Source: Propionibacteriaceae bacterium
GTDB taxonomy: Bacteria > Actinomycetota > Actinomycetes > Propionibacteriales > Propionibacteriaceae
Assembly: GCA_009782785.1 (NCBI GenBank)
Contig: WRIJ01000005.1
Location: 1 to 64,000, forward strand
DNA length: 64,000 nt
Direction: 5' to 3'
Numbering within the stretch: position 1 is the first letter of the stretch; the number at the start of each line of letters is the position of its first letter. Under the pieces are notes generated by a model that made no database searches, had not been told where the DNA came from, and saw only the letters and a program-made list of their open reading frames with translations. Shown one piece after another: positions 1-6,983 of the stretch. Made by a program: the position numbers and the translations under genes.

Positions 1-288
1 CATTCCCCATTGCTCAATTGCCACGTCAGCAATTTGTGGGGCGGCGTACTCACGTATTCTTTCCCAATCTTGTCCACCCAGGTCTTGGCTAATCTCTGAC
101 CAGGCAGTCAAATATGCTTCAACGGCATCAATGGCTGCTTGTTCTTCTTGGGTCCACCGCGTACTCTCTGCAGAGATGTCACTCTCGGGGTTGGCTACTG
201 GTTCTTCAGCGTCTCCACATCCGACGAGGGATAATCCCACCAGGGCACAACCGACAACTCCGATGACTGCTATGACCAGTTTTCTCAT
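1..288 (-). CDS. Putative lipoprotein, 3' end outside window
   Basis: An open frame runs on the minus strand from an ATG at 288 to the first base of the window with no stop, so the C-terminus is missing. The first 96 residues are visible. They begin with MRKL, a hydrophobic stretch and a lipobox (LVGC, Cys about residue 24), followed by an acidic low-complexity linker and a helical-looking segment rich in Glu, Gln and Trp. This fits a secreted protein that is lipid-modified by Lgt/LspA and anchored to the outer face of the membrane. A GAAAGGA ribosome-binding site lies 6 nt before the ATG, which supports the start. No function is recognised. The frame is certain; the family is not. Confidence 0.8.
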   Translation of the reverse strand, partial: MRKLVIAVIGVVGCALVGLSLVGCGDAEEPVANPESDISAESTRWTQEEQAAIDAVEAYLTAWSEISQDLGGQDWERIREYAAPQIADVAIEQWGM

Positions 289-630
289 TAGTATTCCTTT
301 CACAACAAAGAAATCATTGTCTCCAGTCTTCCCTATGCAGACCACCCTCCGGGGTGTTATCCACACACTGACTTCATGACCTTTTTCGTCCTATGACGCA
401 GTGTCTCCATGTCAGCTCGCACCTCAGTGGACTGAATCGATCTGCAGTGTTGGATAACTCTCCATGGTGTTCCAGACCTTCACCTTGTCAACCTGGCAGC
501 AAGTTGCCATGGGACAGTGGTGACCTTGGATAAAAAGATTTCTACCCGCCTTGGCCCCAAGGACCAAGCCCTCGTCCTCACCCTGGTGTAGGGCAAGTCA
601 GGTGATCGTAGGGTAGCGTGCCAGCCGCCC
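289..630. other. Non-coding gap without recognised feature
   Basis: This 342-nt stretch lies between the 5' end of the lipoprotein gene and the 3' end of the DUF4190-like gene. It should hold the lipoprotein promoter. I found no convincing reading frame, RNA gene or repeat in it. A short imperfect dyad (CCTTGG/CCAAGG near 553-566) lacks a T-tract. Confidence 0.4.
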
Positions 631-855
631 CTACCAGCCGTAATAGTAAGAGGCGTTGGCAACTATGATGATAATAGCTATTATCCAGATTAGACCAATG
701 GCAAGACCGATGATAGAACACACGAGGCCAGCCATGGCTATCGGCCCTTCACCCTTGCGCTGCCCAAGGATCGACAAGATGAGACCCACGATTGCCATAG
801 GGAGTCCCAAGTACGGAAACCAGCAAAAGGCTATAGATGTGATGCCCAGCACCAT
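631..855 (-). CDS. Small DUF4190-like two-TM membrane protein
   Basis: The 74-residue product is almost entirely two hydrophobic segments (about residues 5-30 and 42-68) joined by a short charged loop, GQRKGEG. This is the layout of the DUF4190 domain (MVLGI start, then a second helix beginning MAGLVCS). The usual Pro/Gln-rich cytoplasmic N-terminus is absent: an in-frame stop lies four codons upstream of the ATG, so the protein either is a minimal form or has lost its tail. A fuller relative is encoded at 5351-5776. It is probably an integral membrane protein of unknown function. The ribosome-binding site is weak. Confidence 0.65.
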   Translation of the reverse strand: MVLGITSIAFCWFPYLGLPMAIVGLILSILGQRKGEGPIAMAGLVCSIIGLAIGLIWIIAIIIIVANASYYYGW

Positions 856-968
856 CGTACGATCTCAGCTCTTTTGCTATCACTGCACACTCCATGGTAG
901 TATATTAATAGGGAAGTTAACCGTGAGCTTTCATCCTCTCACGGGGGAAACAGAAGGAAATAGACAGC

Positions 969-1244
969 ATGAAAATGTCAAAAATGTCCCGCATCATTAT
1001 CTCGAGTCTCGGCGCTGCAGCTCTTGCGCTCACCATGTCTGGTTGCTCCAGTAACGCTGGGGGTGCCACTACCTGTAGTCAATTTCTCTCCATGAGCTCT
1101 TCCAAACAAAATGCTGTTGCCAAGCAGGTCATGAAAAACCAGGGTCTTCCAACAGGTAAGGCTGCTGTTTCGTTGATGGCAGGTGGAATTCAATTGGGTT
1201 GTGCTTTCGCTGACGGTGACACAAGGATTGATGAACTCATCTAG
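969..1244 (+). CDS. Small lipoprotein, HdeA-like fold possible
   Basis: The 91-residue product has a signal peptide with a clear lipobox (MSGC, Cys about residue 26). A short mature domain follows, containing two cysteines (TTCSQFL and QLGCAFA). The pattern of an N-terminal CxxFL, a helical basic centre and a C-terminal C followed by GDTxIDE resembles small actinobacterial secreted proteins annotated as HdeA-like or acid-stress-like. That assignment is by motif resemblance only. A GAAGGA box about 10 nt upstream supports the ATG at 969; a second ATG at 975 is possible. It is convergent with the vapBC pair that follows and looks monocistronic. Confidence 0.7.
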   Translation: MKMSKMSRIIISSLGAAALALTMSGCSSNAGGATTCSQFLSMSSSKQNAVAKQVMKNQGLPTGKAAVSLMAGGIQLGCAFADGDTRIDELI

Positions 1245-1415
1245 GGTCGTTTTCTCCACACTGTACTGGGAACGAGCATCAGTATCCCTCCCACAACCAA
1301 GACCCAGAAAAAGCAGTGGATATCCGAGGAAGTTCTTTCGCGGATAATAACCTCCAAAACCGGTGGACGATGGTCACGCCTTTACGAGTGAGTGCACTGG
1401 ATGGCAACGGTGGTG

Positions 1416-1829
1416 TCATCTGACACTGTCCAACACCTGCGATGGTGACCATGCTTCCACGGGGGAGGACACATAGTCTTTTATGTTACGGGTGATGACG
1501 ACTTCTGCTCCAATTCGCTGGGCGGTGGCTGCAAGAATGGCATCCTCAAGATCATTCATGGTGTAGCCCAGAGCCTTAGTTACTGCTGAGGGATGGGTTT
1601 CACAGAGGGGAACAACTTTCGTTAAGGCAAGCACTGCCATACGTGCGGAAGAAGAATCAAGTCCTGCGCGCCGAAGAATGTAGAACACGTCAGCAACACA
1701 ACCGGCTGGGAACCATCCGTCGATCTTTCCTTGTGCGATCAAAGACAGGATTTGATAGGAGTCATCATAGAAACCTTCTCTCTGAAGAAGCACATCAAGC
1801 ACAATATTTGTGTCAACAATGGCCTTCAT
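1416..1829 (-). CDS. vapC: PIN-domain ribonuclease toxin (VapC-like)
   Basis: The 137-residue product opens with the PIN-domain signature (IVDTNIVLDVL, Asp about residue 6). The second acidic cluster (NDLEDA, about residue 105) and the late motif VVITRNIKDY follow. These are the residues expected to hold Mg2+ in VapC endoribonucleases, which cleave RNA when the partner antitoxin is degraded. The start codon overlaps the stop of the upstream antitoxin by 4 nt (ATGA), so the two are translationally coupled. Length and motif spacing look intact and no truncation is seen. The exact RNA target cannot be read from sequence. Confidence 0.88.
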   Translation of the reverse strand: MKAIVDTNIVLDVLLQREGFYDDSYQILSLIAQGKIDGWFPAGCVADVFYILRRAGLDSSSARMAVLALTKVVPLCETHPSAVTKALGYTMNDLEDAILAATAQRIGAEVVITRNIKDYVSSPVEAWSPSQVLDSVR

Positions 1830-2041
1830 TGGCGAGCCAAACGTTCTGCCCGTGCTTCATCAAGTGAAGTGTTGCTCCTGGCAATTCCTGCAATGTAGTC
1901 GAGCAGAGCCACGCGTTCGCTGGCTGGCCCTGTCACCCGTACTGCCTCACGTCCATGCCGTGTGATATAGACATCCTCGCTTGCTGCCAAGTCAAGGTAT
2001 CTCCCCAGATTCTGCTTAAACTGTGTCGCTGTCACAATCAT
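1826..2041 (-). CDS. Prevent-host-death/VapB-type antitoxin
   Basis: The 71-residue product starts MIVTATQFKQNLGRYLDL and continues with a segment resembling YITRHGREAVRV. That is the Phd/YefM fold, whose N-terminus dimerises and binds DNA while the C-terminal tail neutralises the toxin. The start at 2041 is chosen because GGAGG lies 6 nt upstream and because the preceding in-frame extension has no family resemblance. The gene precedes the PIN toxin and overlaps it by 4 nt. It probably represses its own promoter through the ACGAT-type half-sites directly upstream. Confidence 0.87.
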   Translation of the reverse strand: MIVTATQFKQNLGRYLDLAASEDVYITRHGREAVRVTGPASERVALLDYIAGIARSNTSLDEARAERLARQ

Positions 2042-2056
2042 ACGAAACCTCCACAT

Positions 2057-2093
2057 ATCGTTCGGACGATTAATTCTATCATTATCATACGAT
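2057..2093 (-). promoter_or_regulatory. Candidate operator/promoter of the vapBC pair
   Basis: A 14-bp dyad, ATCGT-TCGG-ACGAT (2057-2070), lies 16 nt before the antitoxin ATG. A second near-dyad, ATCATACGAT (2084-2093), lies 23 bp further out. A -10-like TAGAAT reads on the minus strand at 2078-2073, between them. Spaced half-sites of this kind are typical for autoregulated antitoxins, so binding here is inferred. Confidence 0.5.
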
Positions 2094-2129
2094 ATTACGC
2101 GGGGAAATGCCCATCGTTCATGGGCGTGC

Positions 2130-2828
2130 CTACCCAGGTCGAAGAACTGGTGGATTGAGGATCGTTGAAGCAGGATCGAGCCCTGGTCGTACGCGGTATG
2201 TGGTCGCTGAAGGTCCAGGGATGCCCTGTCGTGTCCCAACAGGTTCGAGGAAGTCGGTCGTACCAAGAATTTTTCTGTGGAAGTTTCGTGGATCAAGTCT
2301 GACCCCCCACACAGCCTCGTAGACTGCTCGGAGCTCAGAGATGGTGAACTCAGGTGTGCAAAAGGCACTAGCAAGACCAGTGTATTCGAGTTTAGCTTGT
2401 GCTCTGTTGATTCCGTCGGTGAGGATCGTGTGGTGGTCGAAGGCGAGTGGGGGAACATCCCGGATCGGATACCAGTCAGCGGATGTGGCATCCCCCCCAG
2501 GGTTCGGCGCTTCGAATCGGTTCGAGAGACTCATGTAGGCAACAGAAAGGACAGGTCCTCGAGGGTCTCGTTCGAGTGGACCATAGCTCCCCAGTTGCTC
2601 AAGATGCCCTTGTGGGGACACTGAAGTTTCTTCCTTCAGCTCACGTACAGCAGCTTGGCTCAAGGATTCACCAGCCAGTACGAATCCACCAGGCAGAGCA
2701 AAGCAACCAGCGAAAGGATCGAGCAGACGGGTGGTGAGCAGAACCATTAATTCTCGACTACGGATGGTCAAGGCAACAATGTCAACGGCCACTGGTAGTC
2801 GAGCAGCCGAGTCTGGTAGATCATTCAC
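2130..2828 (-). CDS. nrtR: NrtR-type Nudix transcriptional regulator
   Basis: The 232-residue product has two domains. Residues 1-145 form a Nudix hydrolase fold with a recognisable Nudix box (GG...GES...AVRELKEET, about 47-69). Residues 150-232 contain the winged-helix segment typical of NrtR (FTISELRAVYEAV, then NFHRKIL). NrtR proteins sense ADP-ribose or related NAD metabolites and repress genes of NAD metabolism. The REXXEE core is present, so hydrolysis may be retained. Translation starts at GTG 2828; the nearest upstream ATG runs into a stop. The gene is divergent from an SPFH/NAD-kinase-like pair, and the shared intergenic region carries two matching palindromes. Confidence 0.85.
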   Translation of the reverse strand: MNDLPDSAARLPVAVDIVALTIRSRELMVLLTTRLLDPFAGCFALPGGFVLAGESLSQAAVRELKEETSVSPQGHLEQLGSYGPLERDPRGPVLSVAYMSLSNRFEAPNPGGDATSADWYPIRDVPPLAFDHHTILTDGINRAQAKLEYTGLASAFCTPEFTISELRAVYEAVWGVRLDPRNFHRKILGTTDFLEPVGTRQGIPGPSATTYRVRPGLDPASTILNPPVLRPG

Positions 2829-2849
2829 AGCGCTCAGACTAACATATTC

Positions 2850-2904
2850 GCGTCAGATTGACATAGTTGGATCTCCCCTGTAGATTAATAGCGTCAAAGT
2901 GACA
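2850..2904 (+). promoter_or_regulatory. Promoter with twin palindromic operators (candidate NrtR boxes)
   Basis: Two copies of GCGTCA-N3-TGACA occur at 2850-2863 and 2891-2904, with starts 41 bp apart (about four helical turns). A -35 box TTGACA (2858-2863), a 17-nt spacer and a -10-like TAGATT (2881-2886) read toward the SPFH gene. The first palindrome overlaps the -35 box and the second covers the expected transcription start. A repressor bound to both would block this promoter. NrtR, encoded next door, is the obvious candidate; binding is inferred. Confidence 0.68.
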
Positions 2905-2926
2905 CAATTGATTGAAGGAGGTTCCC

Positions 2927-3925
2927 ATGCCAATCAGACATTACCCATTTCTCAGCCACTACCAGGGGACACCAACCGACTATGTGATCCGTCTTCGCCG
3001 AGGAAAGAGGATCCAATCAGGCCTTGGCCAATCTTTCTGGTTCAAACGATCCCTCACAGCGATCAGTTCGCTACCAGCAACAGATCAAGAATTACCCATG
3101 ATTTTCCACGGGCACACTCTCGACCAGCAAGATGTGACCATTCAAATCACTGCCACCTACCGTTTCTTTGATCCGCTGGTTGCTGCCTACCGTCTCGACT
3201 TCGGGGTGTACCCCGCGCGTTCGCGGGACGCAACTGATGGTGTGAGTACGGTCGCAGGGTTGCTCACGCGACTAGCCCAATCGCTGGTTGTTGCGGATGT
3301 GTCGAAGCGTCGCCTCGTGGATGTGGTTGATGACATCTCCAGGATCTACACCGTCCTCGGGGATGGTTTCCATGATGAAGCCCGCATCCGCGATATTGGT
3401 GTTGAAATCCTTGACTTGCGGGTTCTTGCGATACGCCCTTCGGCGGATCTTGAGAAAGCTCTGCAAACTCCACTGCGTGAACAGATCCAAGCCGAGGCTG
3501 ATCGGGCGACCTATGAACGCCGCGCACTGGCGGTCGAGAGGGAACGTACGATTTCTGCTAATGAACTAGCCAGTAAGATCGAGCTAGCAACCAAAGAAGA
3601 AGAATTGGTGAAGCAGGAGGGTACGAACGCTCAACGCCGCGCCCAAGAAGAAGCAGCTGCCGAGTCAATCACAGCCACCTCACGGGCGAAGCTCCGGAAA
3701 ATCAAAGCAGAAGCCGAGGCAGCAGCGATTGATGTGACAGGCCAGGCCGAGGCAGCCCGTACTGCTTCTTTGATGGCAAGTTACAATCAGACCGATGCGC
3801 AGCATCTGCAAGCCTTAGCTTTGCGCGATCTAGCCCAGAATCTCGGTGACCTCAAAATCAGGCAACTCAGCATCACGCCAGACATGTTGACGGAGATTCT
3901 GAGTGGATGGGGAGGCCCACGATGA
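2927..3925 (+). CDS. SPFH/Band 7 domain protein
   Basis: The 332-residue product has an SPFH-like N-terminal domain (about residues 10-185, with ITATYRFFDP and GVEILDLRVLAIRPS). A long Ala/Glu/Arg-rich coiled coil (about 190-290) and a short C-terminal tail follow. No signal peptide or membrane helix is visible, so it is probably a cytoplasmic or membrane-associated scaffold. AGGAGG ends 5 nt before the ATG at 2927, which fixes the start. Its stop overlaps the start of the NAD-kinase-like gene (ATGA at 3922), so the two are coupled. The promoter lies under the twin palindromes shared with nrtR. The biochemical role is unknown; the context points to NAD(P) or ADP-ribose metabolism. Confidence 0.85.
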   Translation: MPIRHYPFLSHYQGTPTDYVIRLRRGKRIQSGLGQSFWFKRSLTAISSLPATDQELPMIFHGHTLDQQDVTIQITATYRFFDPLVAAYRLDFGVYPARSRDATDGVSTVAGLLTRLAQSLVVADVSKRRLVDVVDDISRIYTVLGDGFHDEARIRDIGVEILDLRVLAIRPSADLEKALQTPLREQIQAEADRATYERRALAVERERTISANELASKIELATKEEELVKQEGTNAQRRAQEEAAAESITATSRAKLRKIKAEAEAAAIDVTGQAEAARTASLMASYNQTDAQHLQALALRDLAQNLGDLKIRQLSITPDMLTEILSGWGGPR

Positions 3926-4816
3926 CAGTGGAGACGAATCAGCGACGCCGAGTGGTTGTCGTATATAGGCGTACCGAACTGGAAGAGCTCCTCGAACGTC
4001 ATGCGACCAGGGGGCAAGTTGAATTCTTTCTCAAGGTACGAGGGCGTACCCTCGCGGAGCTGCAAGGCCGTCATGACCGGATCACAGCGACCCGCCAGGA
4101 CCTCCTGGCGGCGGCTGCCGGCCGAATGGGCCACCACGAGTCTGGAGAGGGAAGATGTGAGTCGCTTCTTGTTCGCTCCTGAGGATTCTATTGTGATTGT
4201 TGGCCAAGACGGGTTGGTTGCCAATGTTGCTAAATACCTCAACGGCCAGCTGGTCATCGGGATCAATCCTGAACCTGAACGCAATCCGGGTGTTCTCGTA
4301 CGCCATAATCTCGAACGTGGTCTGGCAATCCTGCTGGAGCCTACTCGGGCAAGGATTGGTGAACTCGCCACGGTTTGCGCAATGAGTGACATGGATGAAC
4401 AACTCATTGGGCTTAATGAGATCTTCGTTGGCCAGCCGGGTCATCAATCTGCTCGCTACCTCTTGAAGACGCCGTCAGGCCAGGAGCGGCAATCGAGTTC
4501 GGGTGTTGTGGTTGGTACGGGCACGGGTGCAACTGGATGGCTTGCTTCCCTTGCCCACGACCGGGGTGTCGCCGAGTTACCGGCCTTGACAGATCAGGAC
4601 CTAGCCTGGTTTGTTCGTGAAGCCTGGCCTTCACCGACGACTGGCATTGGCTTGACCAGTGGTTGTCTTCAACCAGGGGAACAACTGACATTGAGAGTTG
4701 AATCCGATGAGTTGATAGTTTTTGGCGACGGTATTGAGTCCGACTTTCTTCGACTCACCTGGGGGCAATCGGTCACCATTGATCGAGGCCCTATGGCTGT
4801 ACGTCTTGCCCTGTGA
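3922..4816 (+). pseudogene. NAD-kinase-like protein gene with +1 frameshift
   Basis: Two overlapping frames together encode one protein of about 297 residues. The first frame starts at ATG 3922 (GGGGAGG upstream, 4-nt overlap with the SPFH stop) and gives the N-terminal part (RRRVVVVYRRTELEELL). The second frame, one base further, continues with LPAEWATTSLERED, GQDGLVANVAKYL, a LNEIFVGQPGHQSARY segment and GVVVGTGTGATGW. These are elements of the NAD kinase superfamily nucleotide- and NAD-binding core. The switch falls in GGCGGCGGC at 4107-4115, where one extra G/C triplet-slip base fits. It could be inactivation, a slippage-expressed gene or a sequencing error. The rest of the second frame has no further lesion, which argues for recent loss or continued expression. 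Confidence 0.75.
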
Positions 4817-4847
4817 ACACAGGGGGGGACACCGTGGAAAAACGGGG

Positions 4848-4882
4848 AGACGTACCCGTTTGTCTTTAGACGTACATATACT
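4848..4882 (+). promoter_or_regulatory. Direct repeats and -10 box before orphan antitoxin
   Basis: AGACGTAC occurs twice, at 4848-4855 and 4868-4875, exactly 20 bp apart (two helical turns). TATACT, a good -10 box, follows at 4877-4882. The arrangement suits a repressor that binds the same DNA face, such as the ribbon-helix-helix protein encoded downstream. Regulation is inferred from position. Confidence 0.45.
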
Positions 4883-4950
4883 AGTTAATGGTCAGATGAA
4901 GTTCTACTTCGCCAGGTCGTCACGCAGACACAGAATCGGGAAAGCCCGCA

Positions 4951-5283
4951 ATGACTGAAATAGATGCAACAAAGTACAGAATTATTCCAGGAGGATACCA
5001 GGTGATCGACATAGATTTGGATTCAGCTGGCCTGCACACACTCTCCAGTGATCCCATCACGGAAGAATCTTGCCACGAAGCTTCCTTGGACGCTGAACGG
5101 AAATACCGTGCTGGGCTGATCCCTGGTGGAAAGTCGCTGTCTGGCGGGGGCAAGCATTCACCGCGTTTCCAAGTGATTCTCGGAGAAAACACCGCTGAGC
5201 AAGTACGTGAAGCAGCCCATCAAGAACACATGAGTGTATCGAAATGGTTGCGTCGTACTGTGGAAGAAAAGCTAGCAGCCTGA
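4951..5283 (+). CDS. Orphan ribbon-helix-helix antitoxin-like protein
   Basis: The 110-residue product ends with a helical segment (AEQVREAAHQEHMSVSKWLRRTVEEKLAA by position 82-110) that fits a CopG/Arc-type ribbon-helix-helix. It shares the motif GLIPGGKSLSG and the C-terminal (R)RTVEEKLAA with the antitoxin at 6671-6979, so the two are paralogues. No toxin reading frame lies next to this copy: 134 nt upstream belong to its promoter, and a convergent unrelated gene follows. It may have lost its partner, act in trans on the second system, or be a plain regulator. A weak GGGAAAG box lies upstream of the ATG. Confidence 0.72.
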   Translation: MTEIDATKYRIIPGGYQVIDIDLDSAGLHTLSSDPITEESCHEASLDAERKYRAGLIPGGKSLSGGGKHSPRFQVILGENTAEQVREAAHQEHMSVSKWLRRTVEEKLAA

Positions 5284-5350
5284 ATGTTAGCCGGTGTGTA
5301 GCAGACGTTTGCGTGACCGCCGACAGCCGGTGGTGCTGTTAGGTAGATAC

Positions 5351-5776
5351 TTATAAGCCACCGAACATTCCTCTGCCGAACAACCAGCCTATGTTAATCA
5401 GTAGAATGGCTGGTAGAATGGCTATAGGGATAGCTGAACGAATGAGTCCAGCGGTCGCCATCCCTCCTTGCGGCTTCCTGATTCCAATGAAGGACAAGAC
5501 GAACCCAATAATGGCTAATGGAATAACAAGGGAGCGAGCGCTCCACATGAACATAAAGGCCAGCGACAGGATTCCTAGCACCATTCCAGCAATGGCAAAA
5601 CCTCGAGGTGGCTGAGCCACGTACATCATGGGAACCAGTGGTTGTCCTCCTTGAACTAGCCAGGAACCTTGGTGTGGCATTGATGAATAGGGTGCGGGCT
5701 CTTGTGGCGCGCCGCTGTACTCTGATTGTGGCTGTGAATCATAGTCCGGGTTTGATTCTGACTGGAATTGAGCCAT
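5351..5776 (-). CDS. DUF4190-like membrane protein
   Basis: The 141-residue product has a Gln/Ser/Pro-rich cytoplasmic N-terminus (about residues 1-55) and two to three membrane segments (about 60-82, 84-100 and 108-135). It carries the DUF4190 hallmark GMVLGILSLAF and a connecting loop GIRKPQGGMATAG. It is a longer relative of the protein at 631-855. AAGGAGG lies 8 nt before the ATG. The upstream region contains a 23-nt CT/GA microsatellite 67 bp before the start. Function unknown. Confidence 0.75.
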   Translation of the reverse strand: MAQFQSESNPDYDSQPQSEYSGAPQEPAPYSSMPHQGSWLVQGGQPLVPMMYVAQPPRGFAIAGMVLGILSLAFMFMWSARSLVIPLAIIGFVLSFIGIRKPQGGMATAGLIRSAIPIAILPAILLINIGWLFGRGMFGGL

Positions 5777-5842
5777 GGTGGGATCCTCCTTAGAGGTTTC
5801 GTCCTAGATGAACCAGATGTGAGTGATGGTAACAAGTTTAAG

Positions 5843-5865
5843 CTCTCTCTCTCTCTCTCTCTCTC
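5843..5865. repeat. CT dinucleotide microsatellite, 23 nt
   Basis: An uninterrupted run of CT (11.5 units) lies in the 182-bp region between two divergent genes, 67 bp upstream of the DUF4190-like start and 94 bp upstream of the antitoxin start. Runs of this length are uncommon in bacterial chromosomes and are prone to slipped-strand change. Confidence 0.95.
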
Positions 5866-5946
5866 AGTGAGATGGGGGCGCAAGTCAAGACTCTTCCTGT
5901 TTGCTGCCACAATCCGACTGGAGTGCTGCACTATCGGAAATGGTGC

Positions 5947-5952
5947 TACACT
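5947..5952 (+). promoter_or_regulatory. -10 box of a probably leaderless transcript
   Basis: TACACT ends 6 nt before the ATG at 5959, and there is no Shine-Dalgarno sequence. With the usual distance from -10 box to start site, the A of the ATG would be the first transcribed base. The same spacing appears before the genes starting at 17235 and 46699. Confidence 0.55.
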
Positions 5953-5958
5953 TAACCC

Positions 5959-6210
5959 ATGCCGACAACCCTCGTACGCCACTCGATCACAGAGACAGCC
6001 CAGATTGCAGAAGCGATAGACACAGGCGCTGCAGCGATGCCTGGTGTATCCAGAGCTGAGGTGGTACGCCGATTGATCACCCGAGGTGCTCAAGCAGTTC
6101 GCACCGACGAAGAGGTACGCAAGGCCGTACTCGATAAGTGGGCTGGGTGTTTGACGGACACTATTCCCCAAGACGCAGCCGAGAAACTGAAAGATGAGTG
6201 GCCCAATTGA
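5959..6210 (+). CDS. vapB: Ribbon-helix-helix antitoxin of a VapBC pair
   Basis: The 83-residue product has a short strand (LVRHSITET) followed by two helices (about residues 15-45, including VSRAEVVRRLITRGAQAV). This matches the CopG/Arc-type fold. A charged C-terminal tail follows, probably toxin-binding. The gene overlaps the downstream PIN toxin by 13 nt, so the two are translated together. No ribosome-binding site precedes the ATG; a TACACT box 6 nt upstream suggests a leaderless mRNA. Assignment as antitoxin rests on fold and on the neighbour. Confidence 0.78.
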   Translation: MPTTLVRHSITETAQIAEAIDTGAAAMPGVSRAEVVRRLITRGAQAVRTDEEVRKAVLDKWAGCLTDTIPQDAAEKLKDEWPN

Positions 6211-6578
6211 TTGTCCTCGATGCCTGTGTACTGATCGCCTTCGCAGATAAAGCCAATCGTTTCCACGATGACGCGTTCAAGATTTTGTCCACATCAGATT
6301 CTTTGCTGGTGTCCGCCCTCACTGCAGCAGAGGTCATGGTCTATCCGCTTCCGGCAGCTAGTGGTGACTGGGGGGATCTCTTTCGAGACTTAGGTGTGGC
6401 GATTGCTCCCATAGAAGAAGAAGACGTTGCGAGCATTGCTGAGACCCGGCGAAACTCTGGGCTCAAGATGCCTGATGTCTTAGTACTGTGGCTCGCCCAG
6501 AGCCGAGGTGCTGGTATCGCAACCTTCGATGAACAGCTCATGGCGAAGGCACAACAGTACGGCGTACCCACTGTGTAA
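6198..6578 (+). CDS. vapC: PIN-domain toxin (VapC-like)
   Basis: The 126-residue product begins LIVLDACVLIAF, giving the first PIN aspartate at about residue 8. TAAEVM (Glu about 47), MPDVLVLWLAQSRGAGIATFDEQL (Asp about 94 and 112) complete the acidic site of a PIN ribonuclease. It starts at GTG 6198 inside the antitoxin gene and ends 92 bp before the next, convergent toxin-antitoxin pair. It is a different subfamily from the vapC at 1416-1829: the first-strand motif is LDACVLIAF rather than VDTNIVLDVL. No lesion is visible. Confidence 0.85.
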   Translation: MAQLIVLDACVLIAFADKANRFHDDAFKILSTSDSLLVSALTAAEVMVYPLPAASGDWGDLFRDLGVAIAPIEEEDVASIAETRRNSGLKMPDVLVLWLAQSRGAGIATFDEQLMAKAQQYGVPTV

Positions 6579-6670
6579 CCTGTTCGTACTACAACATCCC
6601 TTCGACCGTCTCCTGGGTGAGATCAACGATACGCGGGAGAGTACGCGGTGGAAGGGCGAGGTCGGTTCCA

Positions 6671-6979
6671 TTAGGCCGCTAGTTTCTCTTCCACGGTATG
6701 ACGGAGCCATCGTGACACACTCACTCCAGCCTCACGGGCAGCTTGCTGCACGTGGTCACGGGTCTCCTTGGAGACAACAACTCGGAGCACGGGTGAGTGT
6801 GAGCCATCACCAGAAAGTGACTTTCCACCCGGTATGAGGCCGTGGCGGCGGTCGATATCGTCATTTTCTTTGTCCATCACATCGTTCGTGATCTGTTCCC
6901 CTGTGATGGGGTCGTGAATCGATTCTGTGTCGAGGTCGATTGTTCCATCGTAGACAATTGTTGGTAACTCTTTCGTCAT
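6671..6979 (-). CDS. Ribbon-helix-helix antitoxin with LIPGGKSLSG motif
   Basis: The 102-residue product has an acidic N-terminus, the motif GLIPGGKSLSG, and a C-terminal ribbon-helix-helix (LRVVVSKETRDHVQQAAREA followed by SRWLRHTVEEKLAA). It is paralogous to the orphan at 4951-5283. It follows the toxin gene, separated by 4 nt. The start at ATG 6979 is chosen because it follows the toxin stop and because the upstream in-frame extension is the toxin gene read in another frame. A GGTGA box lies 5 nt before it. The toxin-first order is the same as in BrnT/BrnA and HigB/HigA systems. Confidence 0.78.
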   Translation of the reverse strand: MTKELPTIVYDGTIDLDTESIHDPITGEQITNDVMDKENDDIDRRHGLIPGGKSLSGDGSHSPVLRVVVSKETRDHVQQAAREAGVSVSRWLRHTVEEKLAA

Positions 6980-6983
6980 GGTT

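Noticed and set aside
1245-1415. Short hydrophobic frame on the minus strand (FFWVLVVGGILMLV) between the lipoprotein and vapC
   Set aside because: It has no start codon and no ribosome-binding site and is under 45 codons. It may be a remnant but cannot be supported.
2130-2828. Reading the Nudix gene as a plain ADP-ribose pyrophosphatase
   Set aside because: The C-terminal winged-helix segment (FTISELRAVYEAV, NFHRKIL) and the operator-like palindromes next to it favour an NrtR-type regulator.
6590-6660. Minus-strand stretch reading LPRIVDLTQETVEGML before a stop
   Set aside because: It looks like the end of a protein but has no start and no larger frame, and lies just after the antitoxin stop. 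Chance cannot be excluded.
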